Below are positions 49,750 through 59,555 of a DNA stretch of 64,000 nucleotides, one piece after another; within the stretch, counting starts at the first letter, position 1; every line of letters begins with the position of its first letter. The notes beneath the pieces are model-generated. The model searched no databases and was not told the DNA's origin. It worked only from the letters and a program-made list of their open reading frames with translations. This DNA is from Kiloniella spongiae (lineage in GTDB: Bacteria; Pseudomonadota; Alphaproteobacteria; Kiloniellales; Kiloniellaceae), in NCBI RefSeq assembly GCF_001026905.1, contig NZ_LAQL01000002.1, positions 496,001 to 560,000 of the forward strand. Reading direction: 5' to 3'. Both the position numbers and the translations under genes were made by a program.

Positions 49750-51537
49750 ATGCAAAACGAAGATCAACGTAATATTCTTCTTGCTGTCGTCTTGTCCGCC
49801 GTCATTCTTTTTGGCTGGACCTTTGCGCAAGATTACTTCTTCCCACCAAGCCAGGAACAGATTGCTGCCAGAGAAGCTGCACAACAGCAGCAAACACAAG
49901 CAAACATTGCTTCTGACAGTTCAATTCCAGAAGTACCAGGCGGAACTAACAACCTTCTGAAGCTAATCGAAGGTCGTCCAAGAGAAGAAGCTTTAGCCGA
50001 TGCTAAGCGGATAATAATCGACACCCCGACGGTTGAGGGTAGTATTTCCCTCACAGGTGGTCGGATCGACGATCTCGTTCTCAAGAATTATCAGACAAGC
50101 ATTGAAGAAGGCAGCCCGAACGTTGTTCTTCTCTCTCCTGCACAAACTAAAAATCCATATTATGCAGATTTCGGATGGATTTCTTCTGATAGAAAGCTTG
50201 TTGTACCAGACAATAAAACAGTTTGGACGACAACAGACGCAAGCTTGACACCGGAAAACACTGTCACTCTGACATGGAACAATGGTTCTGGCCTGAAGTT
50301 CGAGCGTGAGCTTTCTATTGATGATGGCTATATGATCAGCATAAAACAACGCGTTGTAAATACGTCTGACGAGCGCGTCGATCTGGCTCCTTACAGTCTT
50401 GTTTCCCGCACAAACACACCCGAAACACTTGGATACTACATTCTACACGAAGGTCCAATCGGTGTTCTGGGCGGCAGCCTGACCGAAGTTGATTACTCAG
50501 ACCTCAAAGAAGATGGCAACGTTGCGCTTCCAAGTACAGGTGGATGGCTCGGTATCACAGATAAATATTGGCTGACGGCCCTGATCCCGGATCAAAGCAA
50601 AGAAGTCAGCACGCGGTTTATCTATAGCGGTAAAAACGGCCCAGATCGGTATCAAACAGATTACTTCTATAACGTAGAAGCTGTTGCAGCAGGTGGAACA
50701 CTCGAATTCAGCAGTAACCTGTTTGCTGGCGCGAAAGAAGTTCCTCTTATCGATCAGTACACTGATGACCTCGGCATTCAAGATCTTGATCTTGCTGTGG
50801 ATTTTGGTTGGTTCTACTACATCACCAAACCTTTCTTCTATGCGCTTCACTGGCTAACAGGAATTGTTGGTAATGTTGGCCTTTCGATTATGGCCTTGAC
50901 CGTTATTATCAAGCTTTTCCTATTCCCCTTGGCAAACAAATCATATGTTTCCATGGCTAAAATGCGTAAGCTACAACCAAAGTTGGTGACCCTGCGCGAA
51001 AAGTTTGGCGATGATCGTCAGAAGCTTAATCAGGAAATGATGACTCTCTACAAGCAAGAGAAGGTCAATCCAATGGCCGGCTGTTTGCCCATTGTTATCC
51101 AGATTCCGATTTTCTTCTCTCTCTACAAAGTTCTCTTTGTAACTCTAGAGATGCGTCAGGCACCTTTCTATGGCTGGATTCATGATCTATCTGTTCCTGA
51201 TCCTACTTCACTGGTGAACGGCTTTGGTCTGTTCCCATGGGGAATTCCAGAAGCAGACACACTGATTGCCTTCCTGAATATCGGTATCTGGCCTGTGCTC
51301 ATGGGTATCTCAATGTTCCTACAGCAACAGTTGAATCCACAACCGACAGACCCTGTACAGGCAAAAGTCTTTCTGTTCATGCCATTGTTCTTCACCTTCC
51401 TTCTTGGGACATTCCCGGCCGGACTTGTGATTTACTGGACCTGGAACAACCTGCTTTCAATTATTCAGCAAGCTGTGATTATGAAAAAAGCTGGCGTTCC
51501 TTTGGGACGAACAGCAGCGGCAGAAACAAAAAGCTAA
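49750..51537 (+). CDS. yidC: Membrane protein insertase YidC
   Basis: YidC inserts and folds inner-membrane proteins, alone or with Sec. From ATG 49750 it has 595 residues: a first membrane helix (about 9-27), a large periplasmic beta-supersandwich domain (about 60-355) and the conserved insertase core with five helices. The core holds GNVGLSIMALTVIIKLFLFPLANKSYVSMAKM and NPMAGCLPIVIQIPIFFSLYKVL. The earlier TTG/ATG start at 49714 adds 12 residues overlapping yidD and is less likely. It is followed by a perfect terminator. Confidence 0.97.
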   Translation: MQNEDQRNILLAVVLSAVILFGWTFAQDYFFPPSQEQIAAREAAQQQQTQANIASDSSIPEVPGGTNNLLKLIEGRPREEALADAKRIIIDTPTVEGSISLTGGRIDDLVLKNYQTSIEEGSPNVVLLSPAQTKNPYYADFGWISSDRKLVVPDNKTVWTTTDASLTPENTVTLTWNNGSGLKFERELSIDDGYMISIKQRVVNTSDERVDLAPYSLVSRTNTPETLGYYILHEGPIGVLGGSLTEVDYSDLKEDGNVALPSTGGWLGITDKYWLTALIPDQSKEVSTRFIYSGKNGPDRYQTDYFYNVEAVAAGGTLEFSSNLFAGAKEVPLIDQYTDDLGIQDLDLAVDFGWFYYITKPFFYALHWLTGIVGNVGLSIMALTVIIKLFLFPLANKSYVSMAKMRKLQPKLVTLREKFGDDRQKLNQEMMTLYKQEKVNPMAGCLPIVIQIPIFFSLYKVLFVTLEMRQAPFYGWIHDLSVPDPTSLVNGFGLFPWGIPEADTLIAFLNIGIWPVLMGISMFLQQQLNPQPTDPVQAKVFLFMPLFFTFLLGTFPAGLVIYWTWNNLLSIIQQAVIMKKAGVPLGRTAAAETKS

Positions 51538-51561
51538 TCAACGTTTCTGTACGACACTTTC

Positions 51562-51593
51562 AAAAGGCCCTGACACAGATGTCAGGGCCTTTT
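51562..51593 (+). terminator. Terminator downstream of yidC
   Basis: A perfect 14-bp stem pairs AAAAGGCCCTGACA (51562-51575) with 51580-51593 around CAGA and ends in TTTT. It closes the rpmH-yidC operon; engB then has its own start region. Confidence 0.88.
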
Positions 51594-51712
51594 GTGTTAA
51601 TCCTTGCTGAAAGCCGGAACAAAGACTATTCATCATCCCGCTCTCAAATGTAATAGTATATTTCCCACGATAGAATGCTGGGCCTGAGATGCAGGGTCAA
51701 AGGAGAGAAAAT

Positions 51713-52393
51713 ATGACTGACGATATTCAAAGCTTCGGCAACCGCTTCGATAACCCCGAAGAGGATCCCGCAATGCTGGAAGCTGGTCGATTGCTTTTCG
51801 CAAAGCCCTGTGACTTTATCTTAGGCGCCACAAAAGATGAGCATATTGGAAGCTATAACCTGCCAGAAATAGCCTTTGCTGGACGATCCAATGTGGGAAA
51901 ATCAAGCTTGGTCAATGCGCTGACAGGACAAAAAACACTGGCGCGTACCTCGAACACACCCGGACGCACCCGTCAATTGAACTTCTTTGATCTTGGTCAG
52001 AAGCTCATACTGGTTGACCTGCCGGGGTACGGCTATGCACAGGCTTCAAAATCTGACATCGCCTATTGGACAAACCTTACCCGTAACTACCTGCGCGGGC
52101 GGGCTGAACTAAAGCGTATTTTGCTTCTGATCGATTCACGGCACGGTGCAAAAGACAGTGACCGCCAAATCATGGATGAACTCGATACCTCGGCTGTTTC
52201 TTACCAGATTGTCATGACAAAAACGGACAAAATCAAGCCAACTCCGCTGGCTGAAGTTGAAAAAAAGCTCGCAGCCGAACTTGCCAAACGTCCAGCTGCA
52301 CATCCGCAAATTATGAAAACGTCATCCGCAAAATCCGTGGGCATCGCCGAACTCAGAGCAAGTATCGCCGCGCTTACACAACAAGGGGGATAA
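51713..52393 (+). CDS. engB: Ribosome biogenesis GTPase EngB (YsxC/YihA)
   Basis: EngB is a small essential GTPase acting in 50S subunit assembly and linked to division in some species. The 226-residue protein has G1 AGRSNVGKSSLVNAL, G2 SNTPGRTRQLNFF, G3 DLPGYGYA and G4 TKTDK. The start is ATG 51713, with AGGAG at 51701-51705. The upstream extension to 51689 is in frame but lacks a ribosome site. It lies between yidC and argB, the common alphaproteobacterial order. Confidence 0.95.
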   Translation: MTDDIQSFGNRFDNPEEDPAMLEAGRLLFAKPCDFILGATKDEHIGSYNLPEIAFAGRSNVGKSSLVNALTGQKTLARTSNTPGRTRQLNFFDLGQKLILVDLPGYGYAQASKSDIAYWTNLTRNYLRGRAELKRILLLIDSRHGAKDSDRQIMDELDTSAVSYQIVMTKTDKIKPTPLAEVEKKLAAELAKRPAAHPQIMKTSSAKSVGIAELRASIAALTQQGG

Positions 52394-52511
52394 ACGACTA
52401 TGTTTTCACCTGTGAAATATTTCGCTATAAGCTGTTAAACACAATAACCATCACATCCCTATCAAGTACCTTATTCCATACTCAAACATAACGAATTCAA
52501 AGGTCGCCAAG

Positions 52512-53420
52512 ATGACAAGCAAACATGCCAAGGACCCCAGAAAGTGGCTTAGAACAGCCCAGACAATTTCAGAGGCCTTGCCGTTTATGCGACGTTATTC
52601 CGGCAAAAAAGTTGTCATCAAGTACGGTGGTCATGCCATGGGGGATGCAGATCTTGCAGACAAGTTCGCCCACGACATCGTTCTGTTAAAACAAGTTGGC
52701 ATAAGCCCCATCGTTGTTCACGGCGGTGGCCCGCAAATTGGCGAGATGTTGAAAAGACTTGCTGTAAACAGCGAATTTGTTGACGGCCTGCGGGTGACTG
52801 ATGCCGAGACTGTTGAAATCGTTGAAATGGTCCTGTCCGGCAAAATCAATAAAAGCATTACAGCCGCAATTAACAAGGCCGGTGGTACCGCCGTCGGCGT
52901 TTCCGGAAAAGACGGAAGTCTTATCAAAGCTCGTAAATTGCAGCGGACGATTAAAGATCAGGATTCAAATATAGAAAAGGTTCTTGATCTCGGCTTTGTT
53001 GGTGAGCCAGAAGAAATTAACCCCGATTTTCTGCTCGAACTTGATCGCTCTGGTATGATCCCCGTTATCGCGCCAATCGGCTATGGGCCGAACGGAGAGA
53101 CCTACAACATCAACGCAGATACGGCAGCCGGGGCCATTGCCGCAGCGGTTGGTGCCTCACGTTTGTTGTTGATGACAGATGTTGCCGGCGTTCTGGATAA
53201 ACAGGGAAGCCTGATTTCAGAACTAACCATTCCAGAAGCGCAAGAGCTGACACAGGACGGAACAATCAGTGGCGGAATGATTCCCAAACTTGAAACCTGT
53301 CTGGAAACTGTTCGTGGCGGTGTAGATGCCGCCGTTATTCTGGACGGGCGTATCGCACATTCCATGCTGCTGGAAATCTTTACTGATTGTGGAATCGGTA
53401 CGATGATTAAAAAAGCCTGA
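52512..53420 (+). CDS. argB: Acetylglutamate kinase
   Basis: ArgB phosphorylates N-acetylglutamate in arginine synthesis and is often arginine-inhibited. The 302-residue protein has [29 protein letters not shown], and later [28 protein letters not shown] and [18 protein letters not shown], typical of the amino acid kinase family. The N-terminal extension (about 30 residues) is common in the arginine-sensitive form. It lies 118 nt after engB, with no recognised element between. argH lies at 10.1 kb. Confidence 0.96.
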   Translation: MTSKHAKDPRKWLRTAQTISEALPFMRRYSGKKVVIKYGGHAMGDADLADKFAHDIVLLKQVGISPIVVHGGGPQIGEMLKRLAVNSEFVDGLRVTDAETVEIVEMVLSGKINKSITAAINKAGGTAVGVSGKDGSLIKARKLQRTIKDQDSNIEKVLDLGFVGEPEEINPDFLLELDRSGMIPVIAPIGYGPNGETYNINADTAAGAIAAAVGASRLLLMTDVAGVLDKQGSLISELTIPEAQELTQDGTISGGMIPKLETCLETVRGGVDAAVILDGRIAHSMLLEIFTDCGIGTMIKKA

Positions 53421-53488
53421 GATTAAAAGTGAGATTAAATATCTTGGTAATAACCGAACACCTTCAATAGATAAACTGAGTTAACAAG

Positions 53489-54769
53489 TTACTCTGCATC
53501 ATCGATGTAAAGAGTAACTTGCCATTCAAGTTCTTTATCCGAAATCGGAACATCACCATTTTCATCGGCCTTAATTGACTGTTGCGGCGGGATGCCTGCA
53601 AGACGCAACTGGACGATATTTGCAAGTTCCATAGAAAACCCGGCCTTCCAAACCAAGGCAACCACCGTTTTAGCAGCTCTTGAGAGAATCATTCTCCGAG
53701 CAACGAGCGGTGGAAGCTCAGCAACCTTGGCAAGAGCATGAATAGCAAACTCACGATCACCACAGTGCAGTCGTGTGGTAATGCGATCTTCAGTCAACTT
53801 CCTTGATTTATGTAGCTTTTCAACTTCGGCCTCTATGGCCTTTTCATCTTCATCGCTGATATTCTCGTCAAGGACATCATCAACTTCCATCCGCTTGCGG
53901 ACTTCCAGTCCAATAGCTGTAGAGACTTCAGGATCCAAATCAGGCCGATCCAGTAAATTCTCCAAAAGAGTTTCTGCAACGAATCCTGCCAAACGCTTTA
54001 GAGATAAAGGAGAAAGCTTTGGACGTTTCACAAGGGGCTTATGCCAAACTTCAACCCCAGGGGCTTGCTCAACCAACTGATCCAGCGTTTCTTCGCGAAT
54101 TTGTGCCGATTGATTATCCAACATGGATGCAATCGCATCATTATCTTTAGTCTCGACAATTGCATCGGTAATTTTCTCGCCAAGATTCGACCGACGAGAA
54201 ATTGCTTTTAGTCTCGATCCACGAACACCATCCCAGATGATTTTCAACAGATCTTCGTCTGTTAAAATCGGGGATGATTGAAGCACAGGCGACGCCACAC
54301 TATCAACATCATCAGACGCAAGTCTACGCACGATAGACACAGGTATCGTATCCAAGTCTTTCACGGCTTCAGAAATAACTGTACGAATTTTATCTTGCTG
54401 ATCTTCAATAAGGATTTCGAGTGTTTTTATAACGAAATCATGTGCTTTTCGTTGTGATTTTTGATCGAGATCAGGTGCCAGTTTGCTAATTTTCTCTGCC
54501 AGTTCCAGTCGAACCTGACCATCTTTATCTTTTGCAAGTAGCAAATCGGCTTGCTTTGGCGTTAAAGCGTTTGATGCAATTGCCTGACGTACATTAGCAT
54601 CACCATCATCAGCTAGATAGTAAAGAATTTCAGGCTGAATATCCTGGCGACTAGCCAAAGATAACCTGACATTACGATCCTTACTTTCTGCCATTTCCTT
54701 GGCATCTTCGTACGCTAACGCTGGTTGCATTCCTTTACTATCCTTTGAAGAATCGGTTGGTTTTATCAT
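53489..54769 (-). CDS. DUF2336 protein
   Basis: This is a 426-residue helical protein without membrane segments. The DUF2336 region shows repeats like DRNVRLSLASRQDIQPEILYYLADDGDANVRQAIASN, which resemble HEAT-type repeats. The C-terminal region has a conserved RRMILSRAAKTVVALVWKAG segment. The family is alphaproteobacterial and its function is unknown. It overlaps the diguanylate cyclase gene upstream by 4 nt (ATGA), so the two are coupled and probably function together in c-di-GMP signalling. Confidence 0.82.
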   Translation of the reverse strand: MIKPTDSSKDSKGMQPALAYEDAKEMAESKDRNVRLSLASRQDIQPEILYYLADDGDANVRQAIASNALTPKQADLLLAKDKDGQVRLELAEKISKLAPDLDQKSQRKAHDFVIKTLEILIEDQQDKIRTVISEAVKDLDTIPVSIVRRLASDDVDSVASPVLQSSPILTDEDLLKIIWDGVRGSRLKAISRRSNLGEKITDAIVETKDNDAIASMLDNQSAQIREETLDQLVEQAPGVEVWHKPLVKRPKLSPLSLKRLAGFVAETLLENLLDRPDLDPEVSTAIGLEVRKRMEVDDVLDENISDEDEKAIEAEVEKLHKSRKLTEDRITTRLHCGDREFAIHALAKVAELPPLVARRMILSRAAKTVVALVWKAGFSMELANIVQLRLAGIPPQQSIKADENGDVPISDKELEWQVTLYIDDAE

Positions 54770-56469
54770 GAGCCAACCTCATCATTTTTTTCACCAACAA
54801 TGTAAACACCGTTTTTACCGGATCGTTTCACCCGGTACATCGCTTCGTCCGCATGTATCAACAGATCAGCCAAATTCTGTTCTTCGCGCGCTATAAAAAG
54901 GTACCCACCAACAGAAGCACTTAAAGACCATTTAGGATCATCCTCCCTCGAAAACGCAGGAATAAGAGCTTCCAGAAGGTCTTGAGCCTTTCCTGTTGCT
55001 TCACGTTCAGGAACCGCAGGTAAAAACAGAACGAACTCATCTCCACCCAAGCGGCAAATCCAGTCATTCCGTCTTGTCTTACTCTTCAAAACTTCGGCAA
55101 AATCTTTTAGAACTTTATCCCCTTCCTGATGCCCATAAGCATCATTTACATACTTGAAATTATCAAGATCCAGATAGAGCAATAAATGTGTTCTTTCATC
55201 GCCAATATTATCTGCGATAAAGCCATCAAGAAGGTGTTCAAAGTGCCGGCGATTTAAAAGCCCCGTTAATGGGTCTGTGCTGGAAAGAGCCTGAAGTTCT
55301 TTATGATGTCCAAATTGCTGTAATGAGATACCAATCTGAATCTGTATTCGTTCAAGAAGCTCGCCTTCGCCTGGTGACCAAGACACTCGTCCTCCTTTGC
55401 GCCACAAACAAATAGATCCATTCACTTGATCTCTGAATTTAGCGCTTACTGCAACCAAAACACCATCTGAACTGGTTTCTTGATAAACAGTTTCACCCAT
55501 TTCCAGAGCAGCTTGAACCCGTGCAATAGCATCAAGCTGTAAGGCCTCTCCTTCTTCTGCAACTGGTTGCCAAACATCACCATCAAAATGACTTATCATG
55601 ACAGCATCAACCGGCAATGCAGGAATAAGACAGGACGCGACAGATACCAGCATTTTCATGGGCACCATTTCGCTACGGGCTATTTCTAAAATTCGATTGT
55701 AAACACGCTCGCGATGAATTTCGTTTGCCTGCAACAATTCGTCATGACGTAACTTGGTAATATCACGGCAGAATCCACGGTTTCCATGCCATGTCTCATA
55801 ATCCCCCCAAAGAGGCATCGACGTCACCAACAAACAACGTTCGTCACCAAAGCTATCTTTGACCCATATCTCTTCTTCCTCACAAGGGACTCTGCAAGAG
55901 AAAGGATTGGTGATAATTGAAGACGGATCAGCAAAGAGACTTACAGCATCCGACCCTGATAACTCTGCAGCTGAGAAACCCACGCCACCTTCGGGTGTTA
56001 TGAAGCTAATCTTTCCTTCCCTGTCTGTTTCCCAAGCAAAATCACAGGCGGCTTCCAAAAGATCACGATAGCGTTGTCGGGATTCAATAAGCGCAGCACG
56101 CAAGTTCCGCTCAAGAGAGATATTACGACCGAGTAAAAGTGCTGATGCACCATCAGACCAAGGTAATAAAGCAAGATCAAATGCGCCAAGAACTCTACTG
56201 GCTTCATCACGTCCCGCGCGGACCAGCAAAGGGTTAACCTGGGCGGCACGGCCACTCAGCGCAGATTGTAGAGCATCATGATATTCTTCCGATCCACCAC
56301 GTTTAATAAACGTGCATAACAGATCTGCTTGCTCATTCGCACTGGAAACGGTGCCGTTTCTTTCAACAAAAAGTACAGCCCCAGGAAAGTCTGAAAAAGG
56401 CCCGCCAGGAATTGTAACACCCCACTGTTCCTTATCGGTTTTATTCGGCAAATTACCACTCTTGTTCAT
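54766..56469 (-). CDS. PAS-GAF-GGDEF diguanylate cyclase
   Basis: This is a 567-residue cytoplasmic protein with two PAS-like regions (about 25-120 and 128-245) and a GAF-like region (about 255-385). The GGDEF domain follows (about 395-555). The active-site motif GGDEF is intact at 475-479, the metal site is DLDNFKYVND and an RxxD inhibitory site (R466, D469) precedes it by five residues. It should make c-di-GMP and be feedback-inhibited. The DUF2336 gene follows with a 4-nt overlap. A CtrA-type box lies 74-88 nt upstream of the start codon. Confidence 0.9.
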   Translation of the reverse strand: MNKSGNLPNKTDKEQWGVTIPGGPFSDFPGAVLFVERNGTVSSANEQADLLCTFIKRGGSEEYHDALQSALSGRAAQVNPLLVRAGRDEASRVLGAFDLALLPWSDGASALLLGRNISLERNLRAALIESRQRYRDLLEAACDFAWETDREGKISFITPEGGVGFSAAELSGSDAVSLFADPSSIITNPFSCRVPCEEEEIWVKDSFGDERCLLVTSMPLWGDYETWHGNRGFCRDITKLRHDELLQANEIHRERVYNRILEIARSEMVPMKMLVSVASCLIPALPVDAVMISHFDGDVWQPVAEEGEALQLDAIARVQAALEMGETVYQETSSDGVLVAVSAKFRDQVNGSICLWRKGGRVSWSPGEGELLERIQIQIGISLQQFGHHKELQALSSTDPLTGLLNRRHFEHLLDGFIADNIGDERTHLLLYLDLDNFKYVNDAYGHQEGDKVLKDFAEVLKSKTRRNDWICRLGGDEFVLFLPAVPEREATGKAQDLLEALIPAFSREDDPKWSLSASVGGYLFIAREEQNLADLLIHADEAMYRVKRSGKNGVYIVGEKNDEVGS

Positions 56470-56542
56470 GTTATACTTTTCCTGGTGATGCTTTCACAGC
56501 AGCCGACAGAAGCTATTTTCGTCCAAGTCTAAATCAGCACAG

Positions 56543-56557
56543 TTAACACCGACTTAA
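56543..56557. promoter_or_regulatory. CtrA-type box in the diguanylate cyclase/nucleotidase intergenic region
   Basis: TTAA-N7-TTAA (TTAACACCGACTTAA) matches the full CtrA consensus and lies in the divergent gap between the diguanylate cyclase operon (start 56469) and the nucleotidase gene. It could serve either gene. Its GC-containing spacer makes it less likely than an all-AT match to be a composition artefact. Confidence 0.5.
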
Positions 56558-56648
56558 ACTTCTAATTTTGCATATTTAATTCTGCAAAGACGATTCTCAC
56601 TTGGCTAATGCTAAAAATCTGACTAGGCATTCTCTAATAGAAAATGAA

Positions 56649-57347
56649 ATGTACGACAGTTTGGAAGCAGCAAAAATGGCAAGTCTAGACGACAGAGATG
56701 TTTGGTTATTTGATTTGGATAATACGCTCTATCCTGCCTCATCCAATTTATTCGGACAAATTGAACAGCGTATGGGGAGTTTTATACAAGAATTTCTCGA
56801 CCTTGATCCTATCGCTGCAAAAAAAGTTCAAAAAGATTATTTCCATCGCTATGGCACCACACTCAAAGGCCTCATGGTCAATCATAATTTGGCACCGGAT
56901 CGCTATCTGAATTATGTGCACGATATAGATTTTGACGTGATTTCACCCAACGCTGCCTTGAATCAAGCACTCTCTGATTTACCCGGTAGAAAGCTTATCT
57001 TCACCAATGCATCAAACATTCATGCATCAAACGTAATGGAACGTTTGGGTGTTAGTCATCATTTCGAAGGTATTTATGATATTGCTGATGCAGACTACAT
57101 TCCCAAGCCAGCACAGTTTCCCTACGACGACATTATCAAAAGACATAACATAAACCCAAAACGCTCGGTGTTTTTTGAAGATTCAGCCAAAAATCTAAAA
57201 CCTGCTGCTGAAATGGGTATGACAACGGTTTGGGTGAAAACGGATACAGACTGGGCATCGGTTGGCGCCACAGATGATGAAGGAAAAGTTGCTGATTTTA
57301 TCCATCATCATACTGATAACTTAGTTAAATGGTTAAACGCTTTATAA
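56649..57347 (+). CDS. Pyrimidine 5'-nucleotidase (HAD superfamily)
   Basis: This is a HAD phosphatase of the SDT1/YjjG-like pyrimidine 5'-nucleotidase family. It has motif I VWLFDLDNTLYPAS, motif II KLIFTNASNIHA, the lysine in IPKPAQFPYD and motif IV FFEDSAKNLKPAAEMGM. It removes phosphate from UMP or CMP, perhaps damaged nucleotides. The start is uncertain: ATG 56649 (232 residues) is used; TTG 56601 and ATG 56676 are other options. dapD follows 181 nt downstream. Confidence 0.87.
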   Translation: MYDSLEAAKMASLDDRDVWLFDLDNTLYPASSNLFGQIEQRMGSFIQEFLDLDPIAAKKVQKDYFHRYGTTLKGLMVNHNLAPDRYLNYVHDIDFDVISPNAALNQALSDLPGRKLIFTNASNIHASNVMERLGVSHHFEGIYDIADADYIPKPAQFPYDDIIKRHNINPKRSVFFEDSAKNLKPAAEMGMTTVWVKTDTDWASVGATDDEGKVADFIHHHTDNLVKWLNAL

Positions 57348-57528
57348 AGCCAGAGATAATCCATTATAGAAACCACCCTCCCCAAATTGGGGGCCAAAAG
57401 AGGATGAATCGTATAACATCCGGTTCTAGGCCTGTAAGCGTTTGACAAGCTAATAACCTCTGCCGCATTGTCCCCTCCAAAGCCGTGAGGGCTCAATCCG
57501 ACAATCGTTGACGATGGGACATATCATT

Positions 57529-58371
57529 ATGAACGCTGATATCCAGAATAGCATTGAAAGTGCCTGGGAAAATAGAGACCAGGTAAGCGCAGCAACAACA
57601 GGTGAAATTCGCGAAGCCGTAGACGAAGCTCTTATGTTGATGGATTCCGGTCAGCGCCGTGTTGCCGAAAAAGGACCTGATGGCTGGGTAGTTAATCAAT
57701 GGCTTAAAAAGGCCGTGCTTCTGTCATTCAGACTAAATGATATGTCTCTTATTGCTGGCGGCCCCGGCGAAGCGACAAACTGGTGGGATAAAGTACCCTC
57801 AAAATTTGAAGGTTGGTCTGGAGAGCAATTTGCGTCTGCTGGCTTCCGCGCCGTCCCTGGCAGTATCGTTCGTCGTTCAGCCTATATCGCGCCCGGTGCT
57901 GTCTTGATGCCAAGTTTTGTCAATCTAGGCGCCTATGTTGATAGCGGAACCATGGTTGATACCTGGGCAACCGTTGGTTCTTGCGCTCAAATTGGTAAGA
58001 ATGTTCACCTATCTGGCGGAACCGGTATCGGTGGTGTTCTGGAGCCCTTACAGGCTGGCCCGGTTATTATTGAAGACAATTGCTTCATTGGCGCCCGCGC
58101 CGAAGTAGCTGAAGGTGTTATTGTAGAGGAAGGTTCCGTCCTTTCCATGGGCGTTTACATCGGCGCATCCACCAAAATTATTGATCGCGAAACTGGTGAA
58201 ATTTTCATGGGTCGCGTTCCAGCTTATTCTGTGGTTGTTTCCGGCACACTTCCCGGCAAACCTCTTGCGGATGGAACACCGGGGCCAAACCTGTACTGTG
58301 CTGTTATTGTTAAACGTGTTGATGAGCGCACGCGTTCAAAAACATCCATTAACGATCTCTTACGCGACTAA
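57529..58371 (+). CDS. dapD: Tetrahydrodipicolinate N-succinyltransferase
   Basis: DapD succinylates tetrahydrodipicolinate in the succinyl branch of lysine/diaminopimelate synthesis. The 280-residue trimeric left-handed beta-helix protein has hexapeptide repeats ([40 protein letters not shown]) and [18 protein letters not shown] chose ATG 57529, which gives the normal length. GGGA lies about 10 nt upstream. dapE follows after 20 nt, so they form an operon. Confidence 0.96.
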   Translation: MNADIQNSIESAWENRDQVSAATTGEIREAVDEALMLMDSGQRRVAEKGPDGWVVNQWLKKAVLLSFRLNDMSLIAGGPGEATNWWDKVPSKFEGWSGEQFASAGFRAVPGSIVRRSAYIAPGAVLMPSFVNLGAYVDSGTMVDTWATVGSCAQIGKNVHLSGGTGIGGVLEPLQAGPVIIEDNCFIGARAEVAEGVIVEEGSVLSMGVYIGASTKIIDRETGEIFMGRVPAYSVVVSGTLPGKPLADGTPGPNLYCAVIVKRVDERTRSKTSINDLLRD

Positions 58372-58391
58372 CCAGACCGGAGCGAAAATAA

Positions 58392-59555
58392 ATGACTGTC
58401 GAGAACCCTGCCTCTGCACTTGAAGTCAGCCAGGCACTTATCCGATGCCCCTCTGTTACTCCAGAGGAAGGCGGGGCTCTCGACCTCATGGAATCGCTTT
58501 TAAAACCTTTGGGGTTTGAATGTCATCGTCTTCCCTTTAGCTGTGAAGAAACTTACGGTGTCGATAATCTCTATGCTCGTTTGGGAACAAACGGCCCTGT
58601 ATTTGGCTATGGAGGGCATACCGATGTGGTTCCCATCGGAGATGCAAATGCCTGGAGTGTCGATCCTTTTGGTGGAACGGTTGTTGATGGCAAATTGATT
58701 GGCCGTGGTACAGTGGACATGAAGGGATCTATAGGGGCCTATGTTGCCGCTCTGACCCGCTTTTTGAAGTCACCTGAAGGCAAAAGTTTGAATGGTTCGC
58801 TGAACCTGATCATCACAGGGGACGAAGAAGGTCTTGGTCTGAACGGAACCCGCAAAGTTCTCGACTGGATGACCGACAAAGGCGAGAAAATGGACGTTTG
58901 TCTCGTCGGCGAACCAACCAGTAATACAGCCCTCGGCGACATGGTCAAAATTGGCCGTCGTGGATCTATGAATTTCGCCCTAACCGTTCGCGGTATTCAA
59001 GGACATACAGCCTATCCACAACTGGCTAACAACCCGTTGCATCCCGCTATAAACATGCTGCACAACTTATTGCAAGAACCCTTGGATAGCGGCACAGAGC
59101 ACTTCCCTCCTTCCAGCCTTCAGCTAACAAGTGTTGATGTGGGAAATCCTACTACAAACGTTATCCCGGCAGAAATTACAGCCAATTTTAACGTGCGCTT
59201 TAATGATCTCTATACCTCTGAACAAGTAGAAGCCTGGGTCAGGGAACGCCTTCACCGCGCCGATTTTGACTATGATCTGAAAATTCGCGTGTCAGGAGAG
59301 TCATTTTTGTGTCCACCAGGTCCTTTTAGCGATCTGATAGGTAATTCCATTCTTGATGTAACCGGTGTGAAAACTGAATTGGGAACATCCGGCGGCACAT
59401 CTGATGCACGATTTATCAAAGATTACGCGACAGTTGCTGAATTTGGCCTCTTGAACGATACTGCCCACAAAGTGGATGAACACTGTACAGTTCAGGAACT
59501 GGAAGATTTATCCAAAATTTATGAAACAATGCTGAGGGGATATTTCAACGCGTGA
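58392..59555 (+). CDS. dapE: Succinyl-diaminopimelate desuccinylase
   Basis: DapE removes succinate from N-succinyl-LL-diaminopimelate with two zinc ions. The 387-residue M20 protein has the metal motif GHTDVVP (H76, D78), GRGTVDMKGSIGA (D109) and TGDEEG (E145-E146). The dimerisation domain carries QGHTAYPQLANNPLH, and GTSGGTSDARF supplies another site. CGGAG lies 9 nt before the ATG. The next gene overlaps its stop by 4 nt (GTGA). Confidence 0.96.
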   Translation: MTVENPASALEVSQALIRCPSVTPEEGGALDLMESLLKPLGFECHRLPFSCEETYGVDNLYARLGTNGPVFGYGGHTDVVPIGDANAWSVDPFGGTVVDGKLIGRGTVDMKGSIGAYVAALTRFLKSPEGKSLNGSLNLIITGDEEGLGLNGTRKVLDWMTDKGEKMDVCLVGEPTSNTALGDMVKIGRRGSMNFALTVRGIQGHTAYPQLANNPLHPAINMLHNLLQEPLDSGTEHFPPSSLQLTSVDVGNPTTNVIPAEITANFNVRFNDLYTSEQVEAWVRERLHRADFDYDLKIRVSGESFLCPPGPFSDLIGNSILDVTGVKTELGTSGGTSDARFIKDYATVAEFGLLNDTAHKVDEHCTVQELEDLSKIYETMLRGYFNA

